The translations under genes were made by a program, and so were the position numbers. 63,808 nucleotides of DNA. It comes from Lachnospiraceae bacterium (GTDB lineage Bacteria; Bacillota; Clostridia; Lachnospirales; Lachnospiraceae). Location of the stretch: positions 1 to 63,808 of the forward strand of contig JAAWEL010000014.1 of NCBI GenBank assembly GCA_022794255.1, given 5' to 3'. A model generated the notes under the pieces. That model did not search any database, had not been told where the DNA came from, and saw only the letters and a program-made list of their open reading frames with translations. Of the stretch, positions 34,679-44,342 are shown in pieces. Numbering within the stretch: the stretch's first letter is position 1; each line of letters begins with the position of its first letter.

Positions 34679-37600
34679 TTATTTACGTTTCTTTTCTAAC
34701 TGCTTTTGCAGATGGGTCAGAGTGGCCCGGGCGGTGATGCCGTGAGGATTGGCATCCAGGGATTTTTCATAGTATTCAACCGCTTTATCATACTCCTCAA
34801 TGGCTTCGTAGTACATAGCAAGGTATAAATATCCCTCAAAGCACACCGAATGCCGGCACTGTCTGCAGCGCAGACATTCATTCATCTGATGAAAATAGCT
34901 CAGCCCCTTTTCGGTCTCTCCCAGACAGATATAGATCCATCCCTGGCGCATGAGCCGGGCAGGCCGATAAGGACGGTAGTTTAGATAACATTCCTCAGAC
35001 ACCCATTTAGTCTTGGAAAAGTGCTCTAAGGATCGCTGAGCGTGAAGCTTTGCATCTTTAAACCGCCGCATGCGGAAGCAGATGGAGGCCAGCTCCCATT
35101 CCAGCTCATGAAGTTCATCCTCATCGGTCTCAATGGCCAGGGCCTTCAGATAGAAGACCTCAGCCTTTTTAAAATCCATCAGTTGATCTTTATAGTAGGC
35201 AGCGAGATCGCTGTAACGGTCCGCTTTCTGATCTTTTTTTGCAGCCTGAACGCCCTTTTTGTAGGTGCGCAGGGCCAGGGTCAGATGTCCCTGGAGATAC
35301 TGGACATCCCCTATCCGGGAATAGTAATCCTTATTTTCCGGATCCTTTTCAAAATACTTCAGCGCCTGCTTATAATCTCCCAGGTACCGATATAAAAATC
35401 CCAGTTCTTTAAAAATATTTTTGTCATCCGGTTCGTTTTCCAGATTTTTCTTATAACATGCAATGGATTTCTCAAAATCTCCCAGCGCCTCGTAGCAGTC
35501 AGCCAGATTGCCATAGGGAAGCTGGCTTTTCTTGTCTCCCAGATGTTCCAGAGCCTGCTCAAAATAGGAGATTGCCTTTTTAAAATCTCCCAGCCGCTCG
35601 TAGCAGCAGCCGATATTGTTATAGATAACCCACTCGTCAGGGCCGTACTTTAAAGCTTCGTGAAAATCCTTCAGAGCCTGGTCAATATCCATGTTGTGCA
35701 TGTAGAACAGTCCCCGATGTACCAGGTCATGGCAAGAGGGGCGGGCTGCGATCTGCCGGTCCATGTAGGAGATGGCTTTTTTGAAATCCTCCGGATCATT
35801 GCCCTCCTGATACCGGTCCCGGTAAAAGTCTGCCAGCTTTTCACAGGCTTCCCGGTGAATATCTTTATGCTTTAATGCTTCCTCATAGCACTCCATGGCA
35901 ACGATCTTCATGCCCAGAGCTTCCTGGCACAGTCCCATATTGTAATGGAGGACAGCAGAATCCTCATATTGCTCCCTGGCGGCACTGTAATCCGCCAAAG
36001 CTGCCTTGTATTTGCTGCTGTCCAGATGGATATGGCCCCGGATCATCCGGTACTGCATCCGGTTCGGATTCTGATCAATCGCTGTGGTTAAGTGGGTGAG
36101 GGCATCCTCTAAGTCATTATTGTCCCAGTGAAGAAGGCCGATCTCGTATTCGATCTCTGACAAATCCTCAATATCTGTGTCCGGATTTTCATATTCGGAA
36201 AGCAGGCCACAGGCAATGGGGAAGATCTTCTCCCGGTCCTGCCGGTTTTCTGCCAGATTTCGCAGGATCTTTACTTCATAAAGCCGCAGGCAGGGACTGA
36301 ACTCCACCTGGTTTTCTCGTGCCCGCTCTAACACTCCCTGGGCATCCTTAAACTGGTCATGGTAGAAGAATATCTGGGCGGCCAGAAGATACGGTTTATA
36401 ATGGCCGGCATAAATGTTAATGGCATTGTAGTAGTCATCCACTACCTGCTGGCCTTTGTGCAGTTCATAGGCAGCTTCCTGACGCTGCAAATATGCGGGA
36501 TAATAGCCACTGTCCTCCTCAATAACCTGATCACAGGCATCAATGGAGCGCTCATATTGCTTATATTGGTAAAGCAGATATGCCTTGTACTGCATAGCCG
36601 CCAGCTTGTCTCTGACATTTTGGGCAGCAGATATGGCATTTTCCACATATTGCATAGCCTGATCCTGATTGTTCAGCTCATGGTAACAGCCGCTTAGCAG
36701 ATGGCAGGCCTGAAACCGGCGGGAAATTCTTTTTTTGTTTTCCTCTGAGCCGTCATCTGTGGTTTGACAGATCAGCTCCAGCCAGTGCAGCAGGTGGGGC
36801 AGGGCTTCCTCATACCGGTCAACCCGGTAGAGAAGGCGGCCGTACAGATTCTCATAAGAATACTCTGTGTCCGGATCCGGCTGAAAGTCCTCCAGCATAG
36901 CTACCGCATCCTCGGGACGCTCATTCTGAAACAGACACCAGCCTAGCTCAATGATATGATTCTTCCGCTTTGCCTCATCCAGATTTGATTCTTCCAGGGA
37001 GGTCTGATACTGGGTGATCAGGGCATCATTGGTAAAGCTCATGAGCCCTAAAACCTCCTCGTCCTGCCCGTCTATGTCAAGGAGCTGGATCATCAGTTCT
37101 TTGGCCTGGCAGAAATCTTCCTTGTCAATCAGGTAGCGGGCTTTGCCCAGTTTGGCCATATAGTGAGTGGGAAGCCGGTCTAAAAGCTGCTGCCATAAAG
37201 CGGCGGCCTGTTCTTTTTCTTCTAAGGCCCAACAGGCATAGGCACAGTACAGAATAATGTAATCATCATTGTCTGGCTGCTCAAGAAGCTGTCTGTTTAA
37301 AAGGCTGGTGGCTTTTTTCAGCATTTGGTACAGAGGACTCTGCCGGTCTGTGGAGTAGGCAAGGGCCTCCGGGTTTTTTGTGTCAGTCAGAACACATGCA
37401 TAGGTGGATGCCTCTGCCGTTATGCGGGCATTCTCCTGGGGATCATCAGGCTGGGCCAGCTTTTTTTCCCGAAAGGTTTCCACGGCAGCGGTCAGGATCC
37501 TGAGTCGCTCCGAATCTTCATATGGATGGTAAAGGTGAAAGGCCTTCAGATCGGAGAGCTTTGCGATACAGCCCTCCATCTGTCTGCGGCTGACCTGCCT

Positions 37601-38179
37601 GCGGATATCCAGATAATTGCGAATGTAGCCGTCCGCGTCCATGGCTTCCGGGTCAGTCACCTGGAACAAATCCAGAGCGATGGCCTCTGGATTCTGTATG
37701 TAGTAAAGCACATAATTCATGAAATTTTCCGGAAAGAGCTGCTTTAAGGCTTCCTGATCCTCGGTAATCTGGAAGGTGTCATCTAGCAGTTTCCATACGG
37801 TCTGAGGCAGGTAAATATGATCCATAAAATAGGCCATCAGGGCTTCTCTGGTTTGCAGGGAAGTATCCAAATCCTGACAAAGGGGATCAGACAAAACCAT
37901 CTCCCATTCCCGGGGCTGTTGGCGCAGGCGGATGTCCTGATAGATCTTATCAATCTGGTCAATCCACAGATCGATCTCTGTTTTTTCCTTCTGCTCCTGC
38001 TCCTTTGGCTGACGTAAGAGGGTAATTGCGCCTTCATATGCCTCCCGCAGCCGTTTAAAGCCGTCCGGGTCATCCTCCGGATTGGTGCTTTTTAAAAGCT
38101 TCAGATATGCAGCTTTGATCGCGGCTTCGTCTGATGTCTCAGGGATTCCAAGTATGTGGAAGATCATTGCTTGTTCCAT
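34679..38179 (-). CDS. Giant J-domain-like/TPR protein
   Basis: A 1166-residue cytosolic protein. Residues about 4-60 form a J-domain-like helix pair (ILGIPETSDEAAIKAAYLKL and FKRLREAYEGA), but the HPD that normally stimulates Hsp70 ATPase is not seen; NPEDDP occupies residues 33-38. The rest, from about residue 250 to the C-terminus, is a long tetratricopeptide array with typical W/Y-x-N-x-G-x-x-x-x spacing (YNNIGCCYERLGDFKKAIS, YGNLADCYEALGDFEKSIA). The ATG at 38179 has TGGAGA 6 nt upstream. HscC follows in the same orientation. Such a protein could deliver clients to the specialised Hsp70. Confidence 0.82.
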   Translation of the reverse strand: MEQAMIFHILGIPETSDEAAIKAAYLKLLKSTNPEDDPDGFKRLREAYEGAITLLRQPKEQEQKEKTEIDLWIDQIDKIYQDIRLRQQPREWEMVLSDPLCQDLDTSLQTREALMAYFMDHIYLPQTVWKLLDDTFQITEDQEALKQLFPENFMNYVLYYIQNPEAIALDLFQVTDPEAMDADGYIRNYLDIRRQVSRRQMEGCIAKLSDLKAFHLYHPYEDSERLRILTAAVETFREKKLAQPDDPQENARITAEASTYACVLTDTKNPEALAYSTDRQSPLYQMLKKATSLLNRQLLEQPDNDDYIILYCAYACWALEEKEQAAALWQQLLDRLPTHYMAKLGKARYLIDKEDFCQAKELMIQLLDIDGQDEEVLGLMSFTNDALITQYQTSLEESNLDEAKRKNHIIELGWCLFQNERPEDAVAMLEDFQPDPDTEYSYENLYGRLLYRVDRYEEALPHLLHWLELICQTTDDGSEENKKRISRRFQACHLLSGCYHELNNQDQAMQYVENAISAAQNVRDKLAAMQYKAYLLYQYKQYERSIDACDQVIEEDSGYYPAYLQRQEAAYELHKGQQVVDDYYNAINIYAGHYKPYLLAAQIFFYHDQFKDAQGVLERARENQVEFSPCLRLYEVKILRNLAENRQDREKIFPIACGLLSEYENPDTDIEDLSEIEYEIGLLHWDNNDLEDALTHLTTAIDQNPNRMQYRMIRGHIHLDSSKYKAALADYSAAREQYEDSAVLHYNMGLCQEALGMKIVAMECYEEALKHKDIHREACEKLADFYRDRYQEGNDPEDFKKAISYMDRQIAARPSCHDLVHRGLFYMHNMDIDQALKDFHEALKYGPDEWVIYNNIGCCYERLGDFKKAISYFEQALEHLGDKKSQLPYGNLADCYEALGDFEKSIACYKKNLENEPDDKNIFKELGFLYRYLGDYKQALKYFEKDPENKDYYSRIGDVQYLQGHLTLALRTYKKGVQAAKKDQKADRYSDLAAYYKDQLMDFKKAEVFYLKALAIETDEDELHELEWELASICFRMRRFKDAKLHAQRSLEHFSKTKWVSEECYLNYRPYRPARLMRQGWIYICLGETEKGLSYFHQMNECLRCRQCRHSVCFEGYLYLAMYYEAIEEYDKAVEYYEKSLDANPHGITARATLTHLQKQLEKKRK

Positions 38180-38362
38180 AGTTTTCTCCATTTTGTCCGT
38201 AATTCACAGTGAACAGTTATGGATATTGTACCACCTTTGAAGAGAAAGGGGAAGGGATTCTTTTCAGGGAATTTGCTGAAAATAAATTTCGTAATAAAAT
38301 TCTGTCAGGAGTTAGCGGGGAATGTTGATACTGTGTCAATTGATTTAAAATAGGATTGGAAG

Positions 38363-38394
38363 AAAAACAGGACTCTTTTGTGAGTCCTGTTTTT
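38363..38394. terminator. Bidirectional terminator
   Basis: A 13-bp perfect stem, AAAAACAGGACTC and GAGTCCTGTTTTT, with a 6-nt loop. T-tracts lie in the arm on both strands. It separates nrdD from the J-domain/TPR gene. The rest of the 38180-38440 gap shows no gene. Confidence 0.85.
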
Positions 38395-38440
38395 AAAAGT
38401 ATTATGCACCATTTATCTATTGAGGGTAATAAAAATTATA

Positions 38441-40621
38441 TTACAGATGCAGCACCCGCTCCCGGATCTCCTGAGTGCGTCCCTGATTCCAGAACTGAGT
38501 TCCGATATAGCCGCAGGTACGGCGGGCCACGGTCAGCTTATTTTGATCCCGGTTGCCGCAGTTGGGACATTCCCACACCAGCTTGCCGGATTCGTCCTCG
38601 ATCACCTGGATTTCCCCGTTAAAGCCGCAGCATTCACAGTAGTCACTTTTGGTGTTTAGCTCCGCGTACATAATGTTGTCGTAGATAAACTGCATCACGC
38701 TTAAAACAGCGGGGATGTTGTGCTGCATGTTGGGCACCTCCACATAGCTGATGGCGCCTCCGGGAGATAATTTCTGGAAATCTGCCTCAAATTTCAGCTT
38801 AGTGAAGGCATCGATCTTCTCTGTCACATGGACGTGGTAGCTGTTGGTAATGTAATTCTTGTCCGTCACACCAGGGATGATGCCAAAACGCTTCTGCAGG
38901 CATTTGGCAAAACGATAGGTGGTGGACTCCATGGGAGTGCCGTAGACGGAGTAGCTGATGTGTTCATTCGCCTTCCATTCTGCACACTTGTCATTGAGCC
39001 GCTGCATTACTTTTAAGGCAAAGTCCTTGGCCTCGGGATCTGTGTGAGGCTTGTTCATCATCCGCATGGTCATCTCGCAAAGGCCGGCATAGCCTAAGGA
39101 GATGGTAGAGTAGCCGTTGTAGAGAAGTTTATCGATCTTTTCTCCTTTTTCCAGACGGGCAAGGGCACCGTTCTGCCACAGGATCGGAGCCACATCGGAG
39201 GGGGTACCAAGGAGTCGCTCATGGCGGCAGCGAAGAGCCCGGTGACACAACTCTAAGCGTTCATCCAAAACCTTCCAGAACTGATCCATATCCCCGGCTG
39301 CGGTACAGGCCACATCCACTAAATTGATGGTTACAACACCCTGATTAAACCGGCCGTAGAACTTATGGCTTCCATCTGGATTCACTTGTGAATCTTCCAC
39401 AGTGAGGAAGGAGCGGCAGCCCATACATGGGTAAACATCCCCGCGCTTTAATTCTTTCATGACCTTAGCGGAAATATAGTCTGGCACCATCCGTTTGGCA
39501 GTACACCGGGCGGCTAACTCGGTGAGATACCAGTAAGGAGCATCTGGGGTGATATTGTCCTCATCCAGTACATAAATCAGCTTGGGGAATGCAGGGGTAA
39601 TCCACACCCCATGCTGATTCTTGACGCCCTGCATTCTCTGGCGCATGACTTCTTCGATGATCATGGCCAGGTCTTTTCTGGTCTGTCCCTGAGGAACTTC
39701 GCCTAAATACATGAATACAGTGACAAAGGGAGCCTGGCCATTACAGGTCATCAGGGTGATCAGCTGGTACTGGATGGTCTGTATTCCCCGGGTGATTTCA
39801 TCCTTTAACTGCTCCTCAGTGATCCGGTCTATGATTTTTTCATCCATGGACTCACCCATCTCTTTGCGTAAGCGGATCGTATTATCCCGAATTTTTTTCC
39901 GGCTGACCTCTACAAAGGGAGCTAAGTGAGACAGGGTAAAGGTCTGGCCGCCATACTGGTTACTGGCTACCTGTGCCACGATTTGAGTGGTGATATTGCA
40001 GGCCGTGTAGAAGGAGTGGGGCTTCTCAATCATGGTTTCGCTGATGACCGTTCCGTTCTGCAGCATGTCCTCCAAGTCGATTAAGTCACAGTTGTGCTCC
40101 CGCTGTGCAAAGTAGTCGGAATCATGAAAATGAATGATCCCATCTTTGTGGGCCCGAACTACTTCCTCAGGAAGCAGAAGCCGCATGGTCAAATCTTTGC
40201 TGACCTCACCAGCCATATAGTCTCTCTGGGTGGAATTGATCACCGGATTTTTGTTGGAGTTTTCCTGTTTGACCTCCTCATTCATCCGGTCGATAAGGGA
40301 AAGGATACCATTGTCTGTGGTGTTGGCCTTGCGGGCCAGCTCCCGCCGGAAACGGTAGCGGACATATTTCTGGGCCACCTCGTAGCCGCGCATCTCCATA
40401 ATCCCCTTTTCCACCATATCCTGTATGTCCTCTACGTTGGCTGCGTGGGGAAGATCGTAAAGCTGCTTTTCAATTGTCTCGGCAATGGCGTTAATCTGGT
40501 AGGAATTGAGCTGGTGAATCTTGGGGATCTCAAGATTGGCCTTGGCAATGGCATTCTTAATCTTGGAGATCTCGAAAGAAACTTCCTCCCCGTTCCGCTT
40601 GATAACCTTTAATATCATCAC
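38441..40621 (-). CDS. nrdD: Anaerobic ribonucleoside-triphosphate reductase
   Basis: A 726-residue class III ribonucleotide reductase that makes deoxynucleotides without oxygen. An ATP-cone regulatory domain lies at about 1-95 (VIKRNGEEVSFEISKIKNAI). The C-terminus carries the zinc cysteines (CECCG and CPNCG, about 655-690) and the glycyl radical segment RRTCGYIGTQFW near 705, where the Gly in CGYIG is the radical site. The reducing substrate and active cysteines lie in the core. The activator NrdG is not adjacent, which is uncommon. A pair of NrdR boxes lies upstream. Confidence 0.95.
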   Translation of the reverse strand: MMILKVIKRNGEEVSFEISKIKNAIAKANLEIPKIHQLNSYQINAIAETIEKQLYDLPHAANVEDIQDMVEKGIMEMRGYEVAQKYVRYRFRRELARKANTTDNGILSLIDRMNEEVKQENSNKNPVINSTQRDYMAGEVSKDLTMRLLLPEEVVRAHKDGIIHFHDSDYFAQREHNCDLIDLEDMLQNGTVISETMIEKPHSFYTACNITTQIVAQVASNQYGGQTFTLSHLAPFVEVSRKKIRDNTIRLRKEMGESMDEKIIDRITEEQLKDEITRGIQTIQYQLITLMTCNGQAPFVTVFMYLGEVPQGQTRKDLAMIIEEVMRQRMQGVKNQHGVWITPAFPKLIYVLDEDNITPDAPYWYLTELAARCTAKRMVPDYISAKVMKELKRGDVYPCMGCRSFLTVEDSQVNPDGSHKFYGRFNQGVVTINLVDVACTAAGDMDQFWKVLDERLELCHRALRCRHERLLGTPSDVAPILWQNGALARLEKGEKIDKLLYNGYSTISLGYAGLCEMTMRMMNKPHTDPEAKDFALKVMQRLNDKCAEWKANEHISYSVYGTPMESTTYRFAKCLQKRFGIIPGVTDKNYITNSYHVHVTEKIDAFTKLKFEADFQKLSPGGAISYVEVPNMQHNIPAVLSVMQFIYDNIMYAELNTKSDYCECCGFNGEIQVIEDESGKLVWECPNCGNRDQNKLTVARRTCGYIGTQFWNQGRTQEIRERVLHL

Positions 40622-40653
40622 ATACCTCCCGAATCGATTAAATAATGGAAATT

Positions 40654-40698
40654 ACTATAAATAGTTATTACTTTAAATGATAGACACAATATATAGTG
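40654..40698 (-). promoter_or_regulatory. Tandem NrdR boxes upstream of nrdD
   Basis: ACACAATATATAGTG (40684-40698) matches the NrdR box pattern well. A weaker copy, ACTATAAATAGT (40654-40665), is centred 32 nt away, the three-turn spacing used by NrdR pairs. NrdR, a zinc/ATP-cone repressor, would reduce transcription when dATP is high. Confidence 0.75.
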
Positions 40699-40784
40699 AA
40701 AGCAGAATCTATTATAGTCGATTTGGATGGATAATGCAAGAGGAAAGTTGAGAGAAAGAGAAAGAATTTCTGATATTTAATTGA

Positions 40785-40824
40785 CAAAAATCAAGGCCGC
40801 AGCCGGGCTGTGGCCTTGATTTTA
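40785..40824. terminator. Terminator between DUF362 gene and nrdD leader
   Basis: CAAGGCCGCAGC and GCTGTGGCCTTG pair over 12 positions (one G-T), flanked by AAAAAT and ATTTTAT. It ends the minus-strand DUF362 gene. It could work in both directions. Confidence 0.8.
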
Positions 40825-40838
40825 TATTTTATTTTCAG

Positions 40839-41975
40839 TCACGAATCCATACGGATCAATTCATACTGGCGGCTTCCCAAACCGATTTTTTCCCCATGGG
40901 CAAGGCAGGATTGCCACTCAGATTCCGGGGCGGAATTGGTAAAATGATCGTGATGATCGTGAAATCCTGGCTGAGCCAAATGGTCGGAGAGCTGACTGTG
41001 AGGCATGGGATCGGAGGCCAGGCAGGCATCTACACAGGCCTGATCTAAAGCCAGGGGATCAAAGGAGGCGAACATGCCGATATTGGGCAGAATCGGCGCA
41101 TCATTTTCTCCGTGACAGTCACAGTTGGGGGACACATCCACCACCAGAGAAATATGGAAGCTGGGACGTCCGTCCACCACAGCCTTGGTATATTCGGCCA
41201 TCTTGCAATTTAGAACGGCATTGGCATTACTGTCATTAAATGCAATGGCATCAAAGTTGCATGCACCCAGACAGCGGCTGCAGCCTACGCAATGCTCCGC
41301 ACTTACGTGCATCTTTTTTGTGTTCTCATCAAATACCAGGCCATTGTTGGCACATTCCCGCAAACAGCGCTTACAGCCACGGCATAATTCCTGGGAGATG
41401 TAAGGCTTGCCATTAGAGTGCTGTTCAGTCTTTCCGGCCCGGGAGCCACAGCCCATGCCAATGTTCTTGATAGCGCCGCCGAAGCCAGTCATCTCATGAC
41501 CTTTAAAATGAGTAAGGCTGATAAACACATCCGCATCCATAATAGCCCGGCCGATTCTCGCCTCAGTGACATATTCTCCGCCTTCTACAAATACACCGAT
41601 ATCATCCGTGCCCTTAAGTCCATCGCCGATCAGTACCGGACAGCCCACCGTCAGAGGAGTAAAGCCGTTCTGCCAGGCACATTCCAGATGCTCTAGAGCA
41701 TTCTTTCGGCTGCCTGGATACATGGTATTGCAGTCTGTGAGAAATGGTTTGCCTCCCAGCTCCTTTACCAGATCCGCCACGGCCCGGGCGTAGTTGGGGC
41801 GCAGGTAGCTGATGTTGCCCAGTTCACCGAAATGCATCTTAATGGCAACGAATTTACCGTCCATGTCAATATTGCCGATTCCGGCCTTGCGAAGCAGCTT
41901 CTGCAACTTGGTGGGAAGCCCATCACCGAAGGCAGTGGTGCGAAAATCCGTAAAATATACTTTTGATGGTTCCAT
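40839..41975 (-). CDS. DUF362 domain protein with two [4Fe-4S] clusters
   Basis: A 378-residue protein with an N-terminal DUF362 domain (KVYFTDFRTTAFGDGLP start; HFKGHEMTGFGGAIKNIGMG near 165) and a ferredoxin-like double cluster at about 200-250: CRGCKRCLREC and CVGCSRCLGAC. The C-terminus has SHISLVVD-like and DPLALDQACVDACL motifs typical of the family. No membrane helix is present. The role is not known; it may be an iron-sulfur electron carrier or metal-binding enzyme. The ATG at 41975 has an AGGAGGT ribosome site (CCTCC on the plus strand). Confidence 0.85.
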   Translation of the reverse strand: MEPSKVYFTDFRTTAFGDGLPTKLQKLLRKAGIGNIDMDGKFVAIKMHFGELGNISYLRPNYARAVADLVKELGGKPFLTDCNTMYPGSRKNALEHLECAWQNGFTPLTVGCPVLIGDGLKGTDDIGVFVEGGEYVTEARIGRAIMDADVFISLTHFKGHEMTGFGGAIKNIGMGCGSRAGKTEQHSNGKPYISQELCRGCKRCLRECANNGLVFDENTKKMHVSAEHCVGCSRCLGACNFDAIAFNDSNANAVLNCKMAEYTKAVVDGRPSFHISLVVDVSPNCDCHGENDAPILPNIGMFASFDPLALDQACVDACLASDPMPHSQLSDHLAQPGFHDHHDHFTNSAPESEWQSCLAHGEKIGLGSRQYELIRMDS

Positions 41976-42184
41976 TATGTACCTCCTTGGTTGTGTGGAT
42001 ATTCAGGATGGTTCTTAAAGTTCCCCTAATCAGGGGATGAGTATACCGAATATCATAACCAGAGAACGGTAGAAAGTCAATGGGAAAAAGGAAAAGAAAA
42101 TTTTCGGCAATTGCTTGTCAGGGGAGAACGGGAAGGCTGGGCTATGTGGGGAATCCGGCAGATGGATCATCATGAAAAAATAAA

Positions 42185-42213
42185 TTGACAAGCACTTGGG
42201 TGTCTGATAAGAT
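42185..42213 (+). promoter_or_regulatory. yitT2 promoter
   Basis: -35 TTGACA (42185-42190), 17-nt spacer, -10 TAAGAT (42208-42213). Start near 42220, directly before the leader hairpin. The gap 41976-42346 is otherwise free of genes. Confidence 0.7.
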
Positions 42214-42222
42214 AAAACAATG

Positions 42223-42270
42223 AAAGAGCTTCGGCGGATTATACATAATAATTCGTTGGGCTCTTTTTTT
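42223..42270 (+). terminator. Leader hairpin with T7 tract ahead of yitT2
   Basis: AAAGAGC (42223-42229) pairs with GCTCTTT (42260-42266), with a second stem CGGCGGATTAT/ATAATTCGTTG held by U-G pairs, and the T-tract CTCTTTTTTT. As it follows the promoter by a few bases it would end nearly every transcript unless prevented, which suggests attenuation or a short RNA product. Confidence 0.65.
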
Positions 42271-42346
42271 GCATTGGGGGATAACCTGGCATCAGAAAGA
42301 ATTGAAATAAAAGAAATGGAGATGCTTGAGAGAGGAGGAGTAAAGG

Positions 42347-43231
42347 ATGTCCGTATTGTGTTTGAATAATTTAGAGAAGAGAGAAGGGATTCTTGACCTG
42401 GGCTGCGAGCTTTTGGGAAGCTTAATTTTGGCAATTACCACTTACAACGTGGCGTTGTTTGCCAATTTTCCCATGACAGGATTTTCCGGCATTGCCATGA
42501 TTTTGTACCGGCTGTTTAGGATTCCCATGGGGCTTTCCGTGATTTTTTTGAATATCCCGGTTGCGATTCTGTGTGGTCGGCTGATCGGGAAACAGTTTCT
42601 GGTGAAATCTTTGCGGTGCATGGTTCTGTCCTCCCTAATGCTGGATTATATAGCCCCATTGATGCCGGTATATCAGGGGGACCGAATGATTGCTGCCCTT
42701 ATTACCGGGGCATTGGGGGCTTTAGGATATGCCATGATTTATGTGCGTGGATCTTCCACCGGAGGATCTGATTTTATCATTATGGCTGTCAAGGCGGTCC
42801 GACCTCATCTCAATCTGGGAACCATTGCTTTTTTATCAGATGTGGGCATTATTTTGATAGGCGGGATGATTTTTAAGGATCTGGACGGGATCGTGTATGG
42901 GATGATTATTAACCTGCTGTTTGCCATGGTGGTGGATAAAGTGATTCTGGGTATGAATGCAGGGAAGGTGGCTCTGATTGTGACAGATCATGGAAAAATG
43001 GTGGCTGGGGAGGTGGACAAATGCTGTATGCGGGGCTCTACGATTCTCAGTGCGGTGGGAGGTTATCAGCTTGAAAAGAAGGATGTGGTCATGGTGGCCG
43101 GAAGCAACAAAGATATTTACCAGGTTCAAAAACAGATTCGGGAGGTGGATCCTGGGGCATTTATAATAATTATGGAGTCCAATGAGGTTCACGGAGAAGG
43201 ATTTCACATTACCCGGGTGGCCGGGGGATAA
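42347..43231 (+). CDS. YitT family (DUF2179) membrane protein, copy 2
   Basis: A 294-residue YitT paralogue. The helix-rich N-terminal part has FPMTGFSGIAMILYRLF near residue 45 and RGSSTGGSDFIIMAVK near 133, the DUF2179 domain follows at about 205-290 (DHGKMVAGEVDKCCMRG and RVAGG end). GAGAGGAGGAG precedes the ATG. It shares only family-level features with the copy at 31892 yet has the same promoter-hairpin leader layout. The BFD-like gene follows 55 nt downstream. Confidence 0.9.
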   Translation: MSVLCLNNLEKREGILDLGCELLGSLILAITTYNVALFANFPMTGFSGIAMILYRLFRIPMGLSVIFLNIPVAILCGRLIGKQFLVKSLRCMVLSSLMLDYIAPLMPVYQGDRMIAALITGALGALGYAMIYVRGSSTGGSDFIIMAVKAVRPHLNLGTIAFLSDVGIILIGGMIFKDLDGIVYGMIINLLFAMVVDKVILGMNAGKVALIVTDHGKMVAGEVDKCCMRGSTILSAVGGYQLEKKDVVMVAGSNKDIYQVQKQIREVDPGAFIIIMESNEVHGEGFHITRVAGG

Positions 43232-43286
43232 AATCAGGATTCTGGCGCATATTAAAGTGTGTGAAAAATTCAGCAGGAGGAATACC

Positions 43287-43460
43287 ATGGAAAGAGATAA
43301 GATTGTGTGCAATTGTATGGGAGTGACTGCCGGTGAGATCAAGGATGCCATTGAGGCTGGCGCAGGGAGTATTGAGGAGATTCAGGAGGCCACTGGTGCA
43401 GGAACCGTATGCGGTGGCTGCCTGGATGAGATTCAGGAAATATTGGATGAATCGATTTAA
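43287..43460 (+). CDS. BFD-like (2Fe-2S)-binding protein
   Basis: A 57-residue protein with the four cysteines of the bacterioferritin-associated ferredoxin fold: CNC at 8-10 and CGGC at about 42-45. AGCAGGAGG precedes the ATG by 7 nt. The longer open frame upstream overlaps the YitT gene and is not supported. Such domains bind [2Fe-2S] and serve as electron carriers or scaffold modules of larger enzymes. The gene follows YitT 2 and may be co-transcribed. Confidence 0.85.
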   Translation: MERDKIVCNCMGVTAGEIKDAIEAGAGSIEEIQEATGAGTVCGGCLDEIQEILDESI

Positions 43461-43630
43461 AGCAGGTAATAAATTCGTAAGAGAAAGTTCTGTATTTATC
43501 AATGGAATTGGGTATAAATGTCTGATATACTGATGGTGTCCGTAACAGGGAAGATAACGCAGGCGGACGAGGGCAGTGGTTGGAAAGTTGCCCAGGGAAC
43601 CGATAATAAAACAGAAAAAGAGAGGTTATT

Positions 43631-44311
43631 ATGATGAGGACAATAAAAAGTAAAATCGTGTTGGCGGGATGTTGTGTGGGAGTGTTGGCTCTTGGATATT
43701 CTGGTCTGGCTCAGGCTCAGTCACCTACGATTCTGGCAGGCACAAGCCGTCAGGAGCAGGAAGCAGGAGGCCCGTCAGGGACACTGCCGGAGGAAGGTTC
43801 CATCGCAGATACCATACGGATCTGGGGAACTGTTCTGGGCGTGGAGGACGGGATGCTCCGTATTGATAACCAGTCGGGAACATCCTTTGCAGGAGAGATT
43901 ATACTTAACATTGATCCGGATTATTCCCGGGTAGTGGACGGAGAGAACGGATATCCGGTCGATCTTTCCTCGATTCAGGCAGGTCAGTTTATCTATGCAT
44001 ACATTGGCCCGGCCATGACCATGAGCCTGCCGCCTATGACTACGGCAGAGATGGTGATCTGTCAGATTCCGGAGGATTTCCGTGCACCGGATTATGTGCA
44101 GGTAGAGTCCATGGAGAAGGCAGATGATGGCTGGAATCTGACGGCAAAGGACGGCACTAGTTATTATGTACCGTCAGAATGTCCGATCCTTCCTTACCTT
44201 ACAAGAAATATGGTAAGGCTGGAGGATGTGACAAAAGATTCTTCCTGTCTGGTCTGGATGGGAGATGAAGGGAATGTTCAGAAGATTGTTTTATTTCCAG
44301 AGGATATGTAG
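43631..44311 (+). CDS. Hypothetical secreted protein
   Basis: A 226-residue protein with a Sec signal: basic RTIKSK, hydrophobic core VLAGCCVGVLALGYSG, and a likely cut after AQA near residue 30. The mature part, about 195 residues, has a beta-rich look: repeated short strands such as RIWGTVLGVEDGMLRID and MTTAEMVICQI. No enzymatic motif is recognised. The surrounding genes do not show a clear pathway. A strong terminator follows. ATG 43631 and 43634 are both possible starts. Confidence 0.65.
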   Translation: MMRTIKSKIVLAGCCVGVLALGYSGLAQAQSPTILAGTSRQEQEAGGPSGTLPEEGSIADTIRIWGTVLGVEDGMLRIDNQSGTSFAGEIILNIDPDYSRVVDGENGYPVDLSSIQAGQFIYAYIGPAMTMSLPPMTTAEMVICQIPEDFRAPDYVQVESMEKADDGWNLTAKDGTSYYVPSECPILPYLTRNMVRLEDVTKDSSCLVWMGDEGNVQKIVLFPEDM

Positions 44312-44342
44312 CAGATCCTGAGATATAAAAGAGCTTATGGCA

